Notes: generated by a model from the sequence alone, not told the origin. A DNA stretch of 64,000 nucleotides from Laburnicola sp. R22_1 (GCA_014281115.1 JACONQ010000017.1:372001-436000); one strand, 5' to 3'. Positions 24,386 to 37,530 are shown, counted from the stretch's first letter. Program-made: numbers and translations.

Positions 24386-26311
24386 AGTCGGGTGGGGTAG
24401 TTTCCGACACCGGGTAGTTTCCGACACCCCGCAAAATTTCGCCGCTGCCACCACTTGGGTTGCGAATATGCTCACAACTTTATCAAATAGATTTGTAAAA
24501 ATATAAAAAAAATTGTATTTGAAGTATTTAATCGCTTTCTTTATCTATGCTTAAATCACGATTAAGATATTGTTGTGTTCGTTGTTGTTCTCGCGCCAAA
24601 CGTCGAACTAATAGCTGCTCCGCTTCCTCTTCAGAGCTACTTTCCTCCTCTATAATAATAATCTTCTGCGATGCGTTTCTCACTTTGCGAACACGTTGAG
24701 AGGGCACCTAATTAGCCTGCGAGAGAACTTCTGCAAGACTTGCAAAGCGTTTATTTAGATTAATTGCGACTTTGCGGCGTTTTGGCGGATTTGCTTAATT
24801 AACCTGCTCGCGCAAGGAAGCAATCTCATAATTTTTCGTGGTGACCTCTATTAAGGTACGGTCAAATGCCTTGGCGGTAAGCTGAACACATCGTCGTGTA
24901 GTTGGTGAGAAGCTCTTTTTAGAAAATAGCTTTATAACATCGCTGCCACGTTTTAGCGTCCTAATATCCTTAGTAGAAGAGGGTGGTATTAACGGCTGTT
25001 CGCGCACCACTACCTAGCGAGAACCTAAGGGCTTCCTCACGTTCTTAGGGTACAGCCCTGTTGCTTTCCACCCAGATCGGACACACTGCTCTTAAAGGCC
25101 AATATTACGCGCTTCTGCATAAAATTCAAGAAACTTAGCCTTCCTAAGCTTTATTGCATCTGTCTTAGCCCTATACTTACTAACAAAGCGCCGATACGCT
25201 ACCTTTAGGCTAGAGAAATAACTAAGATCTAAAGGCTAGAGTATATGTGAAGTATAGGCAGGGATAAAGAGCAAGTAGATATTATTTATATAATATGCAG
25301 TCATAAATTTGTCTAAGGTATGACTGCTATGGCCGTTAACAATAAGCAACTATGTCTTAGACAGATTGTTAGGCTCAGTCTAGGGCAAGAACACCTTCTC
25401 CAGCCACTTAACAGCAATATTATTACTTGTCCACTCATTTTGCGAGAAGGTAACATGCTAGCAAGGATATTAAGTTAAAAACTCCTTCTTAAACTACTGC
25501 TCCTGGATGCTCTTAGCCTTAAAGATAACCAAAGGTTTAAGAATAACGCCAAGCGTAGAGATACACTCTACTACAGAGGTCTAAGTACAGGCATTTATTA
25601 TCTTAACTAGTACAGTATTAGGGTTCTCTTGCGAGGAGCCTATAACAAGCCCATTAACTCCCTAGCCCTCCATAATACCGCCCTCGTCGGCGTTGTACCT
25701 GTGTTGGGGGGGAATCCAGGTCACGGTCTCGTACAGGTTGAATATTTGCCTAATACTTTCAGGAGTGGCCGCATTTATGCGTTCCCAGCTAGTCCAGCGG
25801 CCCAACTTTGACTTAATGGCTGGGCGGCGTCTCATAAATTGACTAGTCCACTCCTTCCCCAGGTTCTTGTAGTCACCCTCTCGCTTGAGAACGGCTGTTG
25901 CGATAGCTCGCACTTGCGCATAGGTTAGCGCGTAACTAAGGGCTTCTTAACAGAGAATCTAGCGCTCTAGATACTCTTCTTAAATAACTAAAAGCCGCTG
26001 TGCACTGTTGTGGGCATGTAGGTAGGGTTAGGCACTATTAAAGTGGCCGCAAAGAGTGTTGCGTAGTACCCCATATTAAGTAGTAGTAGTGGCCAAAGCG
26101 ACCCTAGATTTGAGGTCTGCAAGTGCGTTCTAGATATCTCCTTCTGTGTAACTAGCCATTCGAAGTCAGAGAAAACGATGCAAAAGGAAAAATTGAAATT
26201 GATAAAGAATTGAGGTTATAAGAATTATTTTTCGGTCAGCGTACATGGTGGGGGAGCGCGATTGCGGGGCTGTCGGAAACTACCCGGTGTCGGAAACTAC
26301 CCCACCCGACT
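24386..26311 (-). mobile_element. Fot1/pogo DNA transposon
   Basis: Near-perfect terminal inverted repeats of about 49 bp start AGTCGGGTGGGGTAG at both ends (24386-24434 and 26263-26311). They are flanked by TA (24384-24385 and 26312-26313). Inside each arm the string GTAGTTTCCGACACC occurs twice, probably as transposase-binding sites. Base composition is far less AT-rich than the surrounding gypsy sequence, so it inserted after the host had been mutated. Confidence 0.93.
24528..26159 (-). pseudogene. Fot1/pogo transposase, one full-length frame broken only by nonsense codons
   Basis: 544 codons in a single frame from ATG (MASYTEGDIQNALADLKSRV) to TAA. It has an N-terminal HTH/CENP-B-like DNA-binding half (LGKEWTSQFMRRRPAIKSKL) and a DDE_1 domain. 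Motifs: YNADEGGIMEG (first Asp), LLIVNGHSSH, LQPLDLSYFSSLK (third Asp). The second catalytic Asp of the usual VDGHSSH is Asn here (codon 25335-25337). The change is C to T before A on the plus strand, a RIP-type change. Around a dozen in-frame TAA/TAG replace Gln or Trp codons; no frameshift is seen. Confidence 0.92.
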
Positions 26312-28214
26312 TAATTACTATATTACTACACTTAAAGTAGACTAGCTAAGTAATAAATTTTTAATAGTAGACCTTAAGTAGCTTATACACTAAGGCACAG
26401 CTAAACTTAAAGCTACTAGTAAGTATAATATATTTATAGAAAAATTTAAGCTAGACTAATTAATTTAGCATAGCTTAGAAATAAGATAGTTACTTACTAC
26501 CTATTAGCTTTAGGCTTAATATTACTTTTCTTAATGCCTATTTTTAGACATAGTATTAGATTTAGTAACTAGGGCTATTATAAAGTTTAAAGAAGACTTT
26601 AAATAAAAGGTTCTTATTTAGGCTTTATATAAGCACGCTAATATATTTAAATAAGCTTTTACTATATTTAAGATAATAATACCTTATACTATAGTATACG
26701 TAGTCTTAAAAGATTTCTACTTCTAGCCTAATATTACTAATTAAGTAGCTATTAAATAAGGCTTATTTAGCTCTAAGAAAGTTCTTTCCTCTATTAAAGA
26801 TAGTTATAATCTACAGCACTACACTTAAGTCCTCCTAAAACTCCTTAGCCTAGAAATACCTAATCTACTATATAGTTTATACTATCTTTAGGCAGCTAAG
26901 TAGAGCTTATTTTGCCTAGTCGCGCCCTAATATACACTATAATATTCGTCCTAGCTTATAGTGCCTACTCTATCATAGAATAATACTCTTTACTACTTTC
27001 TAGTTTTAAACTATATATAAACTAAGCTCGCTAATAGCGCCTAGATTAATATACTCTAGGGTAGACATACTTTAGTTACTCTATTTAGTATATTTAAGCT
27101 AAAACGCTTTGCAAAGCTACCTAATATTAATAAGTACTATAGAAAGGGTTAACCTAGCCCTAGTATTAAAAATTAGCTAGAGGATATGCGTAATAAGATC
27201 TGCATTAATATAGACTACTACTAAGGTAATAACTATATAGAAAATTAAGATAACTTTATAAAAGCTATACTTAGCTGCCTTAAAGGCACGCCTTAAGAGG
27301 CCGCACAAAATTAGCGTTAAATAAATTAGGCCCTCTAGAAAGATTATAAACTTAACTTACTTTTTAAATTTCTAAAAGAAACGTACTATAATTCTTTTAC
27401 TTTCTAATAAATATGCAAAAAGTTTGATAAACTCTTCCTCTCTAATAGAATAGACACCTAGATATTTTTATAGACTTTTAAGAGTCTAGCTAGGAAGGAT
27501 AAATTAGATACAAAGACTTAGAGAGACAAGTTATAACTTAAGTTAACTAGAAGTTTTAAGTTAATACTTTAGAAAGAGATAGAGGATTTTAATATTAACT
27601 ACTTAGAAATTAAATACTAGATAGCTATAGTTACCTACATTCTCTAAAATAACAATATAATAAGTCTATTTTAGGCGCGTACGTAGACCTCTTATAAGGT
27701 ATTATTCTTTAAATTAAAGCTCTTATATATAGTAACTAAAAAATAAGCACTTTGCTTTAGACCTACTATTCTCTTCTTACTTCTCTATAACTATAACAGA
27801 ATATAGTGTATTAAGTATAATGCTTACTTTTAGTATAGTAAGATAGGGAATAAGCACTTAAGTTGCTATAATTATTTCTAAAAGATAGCTATATAAGTAA
27901 ATATATAGGTAGTGGATAATTTTAATTTAAATAGATTTAGTATTGCCTACTAGTCTAATTTAAAGGCAGGTAATTTGTTAGATAATAAGACTTTAAATAT
28001 AAGCTACTAGACTACTTTAACCTAGTAGCTTATATAGGGGCTACTAAACTAATTAATCTAAATAAGCTATAATTTTAATTATAAAATGCAGATAATAAAC
28101 TAAAATTGCTGCCTATAGGCGGCAAGATAGTAAGGATTCCTAAGCTATTTAGAGGCCTCTAGCTAGTTATACTAGTGCAAATTATATTCTGAGGATTAGC
28201 TTTTAAGTTATAAG

Positions 28215-31200
28215 CCTTAATAGATACTAGTGCTAGTGCTTATAACCTTATTACTTTAAGATATATTAAGGTAGTACAAAAATAGCTTAAAGCTAAACTC
28301 CTCTACCTAAAGATACTAATTCCCCTTAAGAACTTTATAGGGAAGAGAAGCGTGAAAGTAGATATCTATTTTATAGCCTAGCTTAATATTAACTACTATA
28401 GCTTTACTATATAGTTTATTTTCTATAATATAGGGGACTACAATCTTATTATTAGTAGGAAATTTTTTAAGCAAGCTAATTGCCTAATTAACGCCTAGGA
28501 CTACTGCCTTTATTAGAAAGATAATAAGAATTTAATCTTTACTAGCAATCTTATCCTACTATAGACTTTCTCTTTACTTAACCCTTTTTACTAGGATAAC
28601 ACTATTTAATAGAATAGCCTACTTAAAAAGTAGAACTATATCTACTAAAAGACTTACTTATTAAAAGCTAACTAAAGCGTCTCTAAGAAAATCTCTATCT
28701 AGCTTCCTGACTCCACTATCTTAGTTATTAAAACGTACTTTAAGGCTTACTAGAAACTAAGCTATAAGGATAACTTTAATAAGAATAGTAGCGTAGAGGC
28801 TAAAAAGCTGCCTTTTTTAGATAATAAACTATTAGACAATAACTTGCCTATTAGTTACCTTATCCGTACTACCTAAGGAAGCTACTAGTAAGACTAGTCC
28901 CTAGGAATTATATAGCAGAATCTAGGTACTACCTCTAGTCCTAGACCTAGAGACTATAATTCTACTAGAGAAGCTAATCTACAGATTAGATAGCTTTTAT
29001 AGAAATTAACTATTTAATTAAAACTACTCTAGCTAGAATAATCTAGATTAGCTTTCTTCTACCCTACTAAATTACTAATATAAAAGAAGAACTTATAGAA
29101 GATAAATAATAAATTATATTTAGTAGACCTACTAGCCCTATAAAATCTAGCTAACCTTCTAGAACTTATTTAGGCACTAACGCAGAAATAATTATACATT
29201 GCTAGTTTTAATATTAATATAGTAAGCACTGCAGTCTTTGCTTTAAATAATAGCTATAAGTCTAATATAATTATTAGTTATACTAGCCTCTATAAGCTAG
29301 CTAAACTTATTAAAAACTATAAAAGTAAGATATACAGCCTAGAAAATAAGTCCTAAGCTAACCTACTTACTAAAATAGAACAAGCGTTTTCCTAGCTAGA
29401 ATACACTAGGGGAGAGCCTGCCTATTTTTTAAAATTAGATTCTAACGTCCTCCTACCTTACTAAAAGAGTGTTAATTATTATATTAACCTTACTAAAGAC
29501 CTATCTACGCTTACTACCTTACTTTTATATAGTATATTCTTAAAGCACCTTAAACTCTTTAAAGTCTATATTAATAACTATATTAAGTATAGGTTTATTG
29601 TCCCTAGTAACGCTAGCTTTACTTTGCTAGTGTTGCTTACTAAAAAGCTAAGTAAAGGTTAGCACTTTTATATTAATTACTACTAGCTTAATACTATTAC
29701 TAAAAAGGATATTATAGCAATTCTACTTATTAAGAAGACACTTATAGGCCTCTCTAGAATAAGACTCTTTACTAAGCTTAATATTCGCTAAGCATTTTAC
29801 TAAATTTAGCTTACCCTAGAGACTAAAGCGCTAACTACTTTTTAAACCTAGTATTAAACATCTTTATTGTGTAGAGATTCTAACTAAGGTCGAGTCTACA
29901 CTATACACAGAGAGGAGTAAAACAGAAGGCGCTAAAATCTAGTACTTAGTATATAGTAGTAGTAATAAAATATACACAAAATAACAATAATTTTATTATT
30001 AACTTTCTTTATAGTAGTAGTATTAATAGTAGTTAATAAATAATCTACTATCTAGTATAACTAAGTTATATATTATCTCTTAACTAGTAGACTATTAGAG
30101 AGCTATAATAGACTGCGAAGTCGCAACTATGGGAGTAGTGTGGGCAATAGGACGCTTAACTATAGTTTAGTTATTATGTTCGTAATCTGGCAACTATAGT
30201 ATAATTATAGTTTACTATACGCACAGCGTATAAAGTCTGCCTACTCTTACAATATTAGTAACGCCTAGTGTACTAAATCTTTATCTTTAATATATACTAC
30301 TACTATCTTTTAAATTTAGCTCTTTATCTATTATATCTAGCAACGCAATAATATTCTAGTAGCTTAACTATACTACTTCTTCTATATAGGACAGTATAGC
30401 TATAATAGAGTTTTAAGAGTATATAGAGGATTAGCTAGGCAAAGTTAAGAATAATCTCTAGAGATTTAGTAATCTTATATAGTAAGTAGGATTGTTAGAG
30501 GGGCCTCTTAATCTTAATATCTTTAATAACACTTAGCCCTAGCTATTTAGGCCCTATTAGCTAGTCTTATAACTTTAGATTCTAGAGTGCAAAGTACTCC
30601 TTTAGTACCTAAATAGAGGGTTAGGTTAGGCGTTTATACTATAACAATAGGATAAAGTAGAGGCGTTACTAGAGAAGCTTAAAGATAAGAACTAGCAAAG
30701 CAAAGGTACAAAGCGGCTGCTAGATAATAAGTGGCAGTTCCTTAAGGACTATAGAAGTTTAAAAGCGCAGCCGTGGCGCAAGAAGCTTATAGACGTAGTA
30801 GCGATTATTTAGGGTGCTATTAAGATAGGGGACTATAACTAAGCAATAAGAGTAAGAGTAAGTGGCGGTGGCGAAAGTATAGGGGAGATGGGCAACAGCA
30901 GCAAGGTTCTAGATAGCAGTATACGGCTCGCTAGTTATAAGAGAAGATCTACTATAGGGAGAGAGTTAGATAAAATAGTTAGATTAGTTGCTATTATAAT
31001 TGTTATTATTGTTGTTACAGTAAAAAGTATTATTAAAGAAATTATTAATTACGTAACATAATGGTTAGTTAAACAGCCAGCTCGAAATTACGAAACATTA
31101 CAGATTAATCCCGAGGAAGAATTTAAACCTAGTATAAAAACTATAAGTATAGAGTCTTACTCTTTAGTCTCTATAATAGTCCTACTACCTTTTAACAGTT

Positions 31201-33370
31201 TATTAATAGCGTTCTAAGCAATTATCTAGATAACTTCTATACTATATATATTAATAATATTCTTATTTTTCTAAGAATTTTCTAGAATACAAAGAACACG
31301 TTTGCAAGGTCCTACTCTACTTAAGAAATACTAATTTTTAAGCTAATTTTAAGAAATATAAATTTACTATAATAGAAACTAAGTTTTTAGAATATATTAT
31401 TAGTACTAAAGAAATTTATAAGAACTCTATAAAGACCACTATAGTTTAGAAATAAAAAGAGCCTATAACACTTAAGGTATTATAGAGCTTTTTAGGCTTT
31501 TATAACTACTACTACTTTTTTCTTCTTTACTATAGATAGGTTATTTGCCTCCTAATTAAGCTACTAAAAAATAGTGTCTTTTATACTTTTAAAGACTAGG
31601 AATATGCCGTCTTTAAAGCTGCTAAGCAACTTATAGCTAGTAATATCCTAGTCTTATAGTACTCTCTATTTTAGATTATCTATATAGAAACTAACTCTAG
31701 TAATAGTGTTAATATAAACTCTTTTAATTAACTGTAATTTAATAATACCTAGCACCTAATTACATAGTACTCTAAATTATTAAAGCCTACTAAGTTAAAT
31801 TATAATATTTTATACTAAGAAAATATTAGTAGTTATATAGGGTCTTTTAAAATAGAGAGCGTAACTAATTAGTCTCTAAACTACTAAGCCCTTTAATATT
31901 ATTACTAATTATTAGGCCCTTAAGTACTTTAGCACTAAACGTAAGCTTTCTTTATAGTAAGCCTATTAGTTTAAGAAACTGTCTAATACTATTATTAAAT
32001 TATATACTAACTAGGCACTATAAATATTATAGCTAATACACTATCTAGGAAATAGAATAAGCTAAAGTTATAAAAGAAGAAGGATTAAGAGGCTTATACC
32101 TAGTTTTTTCTCCTATAACTACTAGATACTACTAAAGTAGCCCTTATAGCTATTATAATTACAAAGTAAGAGGAAGAAAAAGTTAATATAAGCCCTAAAG
32201 AAGCCTATTCTTATATACTTATTAATTGCCTGCTATATATTAATTAAATATATAAGGTGCTTAAATTGCTCTAAAAGGCTGCATATTTAGAGTTACTAGA
32301 TTTTGCCCTTACCCCTTTAGGGTTACTTCTCTATAAAGACCGCCTAGTAGTTTCCTCTATAGAGTTTCTCTAAACGCATCTAATTTAAATAATATATACT
32401 TATTAGGTTACTATCTATCTAGGTCTACAAAAGACTTTTTAGCTTTTACACTAGTTATATTACTAGAAAAGTATAACTACTAATATTAATAAGTATATTT
32501 CTAATTACAAAGACTACTAGTAAAGCTAAGCCCCTACTAAATAGAAAGCCAGGTTTATTATACCCGCTTTCTATTCCTAAAAATGTCTAGCAAGATGTCT
32601 TAATTCATTTTAAATTATTTTCTAAGGATAAGAAAGAGAATAATAACGCAATAGTATCTTATTACTACCTATCTAAGCGTGCCTTTTCTATGCTCTACTA
32701 TAAGATAATTACTACTAAATAAGCTGCTAATCTCTACTATTAGTATATATTTAAAGTCTTTAGCCCCCCTAGATTAATTATCTCTAACTGCGACTTCTAG
32801 TTTATCTCCGCTTTTTTAGCTACTTTATATAAGCTTATAAATATTAAGTAACTTCTTTTTATAGTATAGTATCTATAAACTAATAGCTAAACTAAGATTA
32901 TAAATTAGTACCTTAACTAGCGTCTATATCTATTTATTAACTTTTATTAAGATAACTAGTTAGATTTACTATCTAGTATAGACTAGGTCTAAGCAATACT
33001 ACTCTATAATAGCACTAGAGTTTTGCCTTTTAAGATTAAGTTTAGGCATTAGCTATACTTTTACTAGGACTAGTGTAAGCGTACCTAACTAGTTACTAAA
33101 TCTCTAGACAATATTACTTTAGAAAAGGCTAAGGTATAAGTTAAGGCCTATGCTAAAGCCTGCAAATTTATCTATAATACTACCCACACTAATATATTTA
33201 CTACTTAGAAAATGCAATTAGAGTAGGCTAATAAATATAGATAAGCTATTAATTTTAATATTAAGGACTAGGTCTTTATTACTCTAAAGGCATTTATTAC
33301 TAAACACCTATTAGTTAAGTTAGATTATTAAATAAAAGAACTATACCTAATTATAGGCAAAAAAGCCACT
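28215..33370 (+). pseudogene. Gypsy pol remnant (protease, RT, integrase)
   Basis: Readable pieces in order: protease LIDTSASAYNLITL near 28217 (usual DTGAS, Gly to Ser), RT FTKLNIR.AFY near 29768, RT continuing as FINSVLSNYLDNFYTIY then YINN at 31247-31258, and integrase-like sequence about 32590-33370 with its C-terminal part LLVKLDY.IKELYLI. The catalytic YxDD has become YINN by two G-to-A changes after T. Frequent TAG/TAA sit at Gln positions. Copy B splits it between 29855 and 31121. Gag lies upstream but is too degraded to name. Confidence 0.8.
29855..31121 (+). mobile_element. Unclassified repeat family (14-15 bp TSD class), copy B, type 1 centre
   Basis: 1267 bp inserted in the gypsy RT. 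Flanked by the 14-bp duplication TTTAAACCTAGTAT (29841-29854 and 31122-31135). It starts TAAACATCTTTATTGTG and ends ATTAATCCCGAGGAAGAA. The + strand centre keeps a readable frame with stops only at probable Gln codons, for example LLEKLKDKN then GTKRLLDNKWQFLKDYRSLK. I do not recognise the protein. No terminal inverted repeats and no LTRs. Confidence 0.75.
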
Positions 33371-34384
33371 TATTTATCCTTAAACTTCTATAATATATAA
33401 GAGTTTACCTAGTATTTTACGCTAATAGGCTTTAAAGGGATCTAAATAATCCCTTACTAGATTAATTATAATCTTTAGAACTACCTACTAAGGTAGATAG
33501 AGTCTCTAAGTAGCTAGTTTCTCGCATCCTTAATAGTAAAGTAGACTATAGAATACTAAAGTACTAGATAGTATAAGAAGAGCATAACCCTAACCTAACC
33601 TACTACCCTACTAATAACTTTATTAACTCTCCCCTACTAATTAAAGCTTACTATTAAAAGTACCTTAAGCGAGCTAGTCTACTAAAATAGTTACCTATTT
33701 AGCTAAACGCCACCCTTTAAGATACCTTTTTAGAGCCTATCTCTAAAGATAATATACCTATAAAAATAGGGTTAAAGCGCTATATTAGGTGTGCTTAGCT
33801 AGGTGCCTATTACTTTTTACTACTTATACGCCCTTAGGCTTATACGCGTAACTAGATACCTATTACTTTTTAGTACTTTTACCTCCTAACAGCCTCTTTA
33901 CCCCTAGATATCCCTACTACTATTAGTAGCCTCTATAGCTTTAGAAGCTACTTTACTCTAATTAAAAACTATATAGTTAGATTAATACATTTTTTAAAAC
34001 GCTCTTCTATAGTGCTAGAAAATCTTATATAATATAATTACGCTAGAGCATAATAAACTAACTAGAAAAATTTTAGCTAACTATATTTTTATATAGTGTT
34101 AGAGCTAAAGATGCGCTCTAGTAGTAAAATGCTAAACACTAAGATATAGTTTCTACTATATTTTTCTACTAATCTATTAATTTATATTTAATAACTTTCC
34201 TTAATATCTCTACTAAATAGTACCTAAATTAAAAACTAAGGCCACCTCTAGAACTATAAAGGCCTATTACCCCTATTCTAGTCCTTTTTAGCCCTAAAAT
34301 CGTGCTAGTTATATTAAAAATCCGCTAAAACACTCTATTTTTATATACTTTCCTTCCTATTTTTAGGCCTTAAAAGGGGGGCTA

Positions 34385-34663
34385 TATAATAGTTTATGCC
34401 TGCCTTTCTACTAGTTATTTACTATTACCTTTTCTTTTACACCCTAATAGCGCCTTTTACCTTATAGAAGGCGCCTTTCCTAATTAGTGTTAGTATATAG
34501 TTAGCGTAGGGCCTATACCCTACGCTGCCCACTATATAAGTAAGGGCCCTCTAGGTCCCTTCCTTATTCCCTATCTTAGTATAGTTTTAATTTAGTTATC
34601 TCTTTTAACTATACTAGCTGTTTCTAAGGGATTTGCTCTATAAGGCTGTGTACCGCTCTAATA
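34385..34663 (+). repeat. 3' LTR of the gypsy element
   Basis: Same order of blocks as the 5' LTR, preceded by AAAAGGGGGG. Starts TATAATAG (TGTAATAG mutated) and ends at CTAATA before the TTTAT duplication. Differences from the 5' LTR are mainly transitions. Confidence 0.88.
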
Positions 34664-36016
34664 TTTATTATTAAAGAGGTAAATAGTTCTAAATGCGCGT
34701 GTTTACGTTATTACCTTAAAGTCTCCTACTTAATTTTATAGGTGCTTAATCTTACTTTTACCTTTAGCTTATTAGTAGGTTATTTACTTTCTTTAGCGTA
34801 GTTAAGCTCCTAAAGCTAGATTAAAAGATAGCTATAAAGTTCTTAATTTTTATACTTTAGAAAGAACACTCTCTAAAATCTAATAGGCTAGCTTACCTAG
34901 ATTAGTACACACTCTAGTAGCTATTAGTCTCTCTATAATTCTTTAACTTATTATATCTTAGATTATTTAGCTTTAGTATTTATTTAAGAGTTATAAGTCC
35001 TATATACTTACTTTAGGTCGCATTATTTATTTAGTGTTAATTACCCTTTTTAACTCCTTTTTTTTTAATTTAAGCCTGCGTAGGTTGGGATAGAAAGGCC
35101 GCTCTAGTCTAGCGCCTAACAATATAGTCTACTAGTCTCCGCTAATATAATAATAGTTTATAAGGATAGTTTATAAACTACGCACTCGCTCTACTATTTA
35201 TAAGTGCTCTAACACTATTAATTTACTTAAAGCGTGTATAAAAAACTAACTCTTACTTTCTTACTATTATTGCGCTTATCTAACACTATAACTGTAAGAA
35301 TCTAGCATATCTATGTAACACTCTTCTCTCCTAGCAACTTATTAATAAATATCTTTATTTTCTCTTTTTCTTTACCCTTAATTTTGTCCTCTATTACTGT
35401 CTTTCTAACTAGTAGTAATATAAAAAACTATAGTAGGAACTCTATATATCTATTACTACACCTATAGTTACTAATCTATTACTAGCCTAACTAGTATACT
35501 AGAACCGCCTTGTATAAGATAAAGTATACCTCCTACTTTCTATTAATAATACCCTAGATAGAGTAGTATTCTAGTGTAGATCTAGCTTTAAACGGATAAA
35601 TTATTAGAGCATATTTTTAGGTAGTATTAGTACTAGTATTAGTATTAGCACTAGGGCCTAGAAAGATAGTAGAAAATAGAGCAATAGAGATAGTCGTAAA
35701 AGTCTCTTTAAGGTTAACTTTAATAAAGAAATAGAGTATTAGTGTACCTATAGTATATAAGTTCCTACCTAGTATATATCTTATAAGTAGCACAAATCTA
35801 CTATTATAGCTATTGCTAGCAATTGTTAGAAATAATAGTAAAGAAGATAATAGTTATAGTATTGTACTAGTTACGGCGCTAGCACTATTTTATACTTTTC
35901 TTTCCCCTACTCTAAACTATAGTATAATAATATAGCTTTACCTATAGTTTTATATATAGATTTTTTTTAGTTAGAGTGGGCGCGCTAAGTCTACTAAGCT
36001 TACTTAGCTTACTTGT
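34664..36016. other. AT-rich, unassigned
   Basis: Apart from the segment at 35017-35170 shared with 52499-52654, I see only degraded AT-rich sequence here. Confidence 0.4.
35017..35170 (+). repeat. About 155-bp segment shared with 52499-52654
   Basis: Both copies start GTCGCATTATTTATTTAGTG and run to AAGGATAGT with high identity. This copy continues past AAGGATAGT, while the other is cut there by the copia-family LTR, so this is the unoccupied version of that site. It belongs to an unidentified larger repeat. Confidence 0.75.
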
Positions 36017-37127
36017 AACGCGCTACCCCCTTTTTATTAACACCTTAAAACGCTTTTCTATATATATAATAGTAGAAGAGATATCTGCTATTATTATAAT
36101 ATTTTTATTAGAAACCCCTTAGTCGCAAAAAAAAACTACTATACTTACTTTAAACTATATAAATTCTTAGCTACTTACTAGCTAAGCTTGCTGTCTATAT
36201 ATTAGTTCTATTAGCTACTTAATTACTAGCCTAGCTAGCTAAACTCTTAGATTATAAGATAGAAACACTATTCTCTACTTACTTAGTACTTACTTACTTA
36301 TTTAGTATAATAAGAAGATTAAGAATATTTGCTAACTCTTCTTCTAGATTATTAATTTCTCCTTATATAGGACTTTAATAATTTTTATTACTTTTTTATA
36401 AAATATGCCTTAATTAGCTTTACCCTTATAAAATAATATTTTATTAAACGTAATATTACGCATAGTAATTACCTAATTAAGCACTAGAATCTATATTATA
36501 TAGAGATTTAATACTCTATAACTAAGTATTTAATATAGCCTCTAGGATTTACTTTAAATTCTTGCTTATTCTACCCTACTACTTAATCTCTTTTTAAAGG
36601 ATATACTTAATAGCTATAGATATAAATTCTACTCTAATTAGAATAAAAATTAGCTATTTATACTTATACTTAAGTAGGCTTATACTAATAAAAATAATAT
36701 CTAAACTAATTTTTAAGCACTTTATTTAGTGCTTAAAAAGTATATAAAGCTAATAGGCTTTTACTATAGAGGTAAGCGGCTATATTTAGAATTTTAGGCT
36801 ATATTTTAGGTAGCAGATTTGCGCTTTCTCTTATTTTTATAGCCTTATTAATAATTTTCTACCTTACTTATTCTAGTGCTCTATTTAGTTTGTGCGTATA
36901 TACTAGAGTATAGCTAATCTTAATTTCTTATTTATTTATATAGTCTTTATAGGCTAATTATTCTCTCTAGAGAAGAGTAGTAGTATTATTATCCTAATAG
37001 ATTATAGTGATTTTTTTTTGCGACTAAGGAGTTTCTAATAAAATATTACAATAATAGCAGATATCTCTTCTGCTATTATTAACATAGAAAAGCGTTTAAG
37101 GTATTTAATAAAAGGGGTTAGCGCGTT
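36017..37127. repeat. 1.1-kb element with about 125-bp inverted arms
   Basis: Arms at 36017-36143 and 37003-37127 are reverse complements over nearly their full length, with an internal near-palindrome (AGAAGAGATATCTGCTATT) in each arm. It could be a non-autonomous DNA transposon or a remnant of one. No transposase was found inside and no target duplication was identified. Confidence 0.7.
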
Positions 37128-37530
37128 GGCCTAAGCTCGCTAAGTAGTTTTTATATATATAATACTTTATTTTTATATACCTAATAATTTTCTTACTATT
37201 AGTATTTTTTTAAACTTTAGACAGCCCTTAGGGAGGCCTATTATAGCTAGGTATTTTTAATAGACTTACTAAAATATATTTTAAGGTTTATACTTATAAA
37301 ATTATTAAAAGTAGCTATAGTAGTAATAGTAGTAAAGGTAATAGAAGTAAAAAATTAAAAAAATAAAAAAAACAGATATATTTAGATCTTAATTTTAACT
37401 TATTCATAGGCGCTATTCTACTTTAGTAAGTAAGGTACGCTAGCCACATTTTAGGTCACCTAACCCTAATTTCAAGTCTGGTTAACGTGTACGTACGACT
37501 TCCTCCCTCCCAGCTCTCGTCGTGGTCAAC

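Larger units (their letters stand above)
23065..34663 (+). mobile_element. Ty3/gypsy LTR retrotransposon, heavily RIP-mutated, with two nested insertions
   Basis: Direct LTRs at 23065-23322 and 34385-34663 are flanked by the 5-bp duplication TTTAT (23060-23064 and 34664-34668). A polypurine tract (AAAAGGGGGG) lies just before the 3' LTR. The order protease, reverse transcriptase, integrase is readable on + through many stops, which is the gypsy order. A Fot1 element (24386-26311) and repeat copy B (29855-31121) interrupt it; without them it is about 8.4 kb. No primer binding site could be assigned. Confidence 0.9.
18336..37450. other. AT-rich, RIP-like transposon island 1
   Basis: Base composition shifts abruptly to AT-rich at about 18345 and back at about 37450. 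No host gene is recognisable. Almost all long frames on either strand are broken by TAA/TAG. Parts not assigned to a listed element (18430-18742, 18877-19186, 19334-19450, 22923-23059, parts of 34664-36016, and 37128-37450) show only AT-rich degenerate sequence. Confidence 0.9.

Noticed and set aside
37457..37467. Telomere-like CCTAACCCTAA
   Set aside because: Fewer than two full units inside a continuous chromosome; not evidence of a telomere or fusion on its own.
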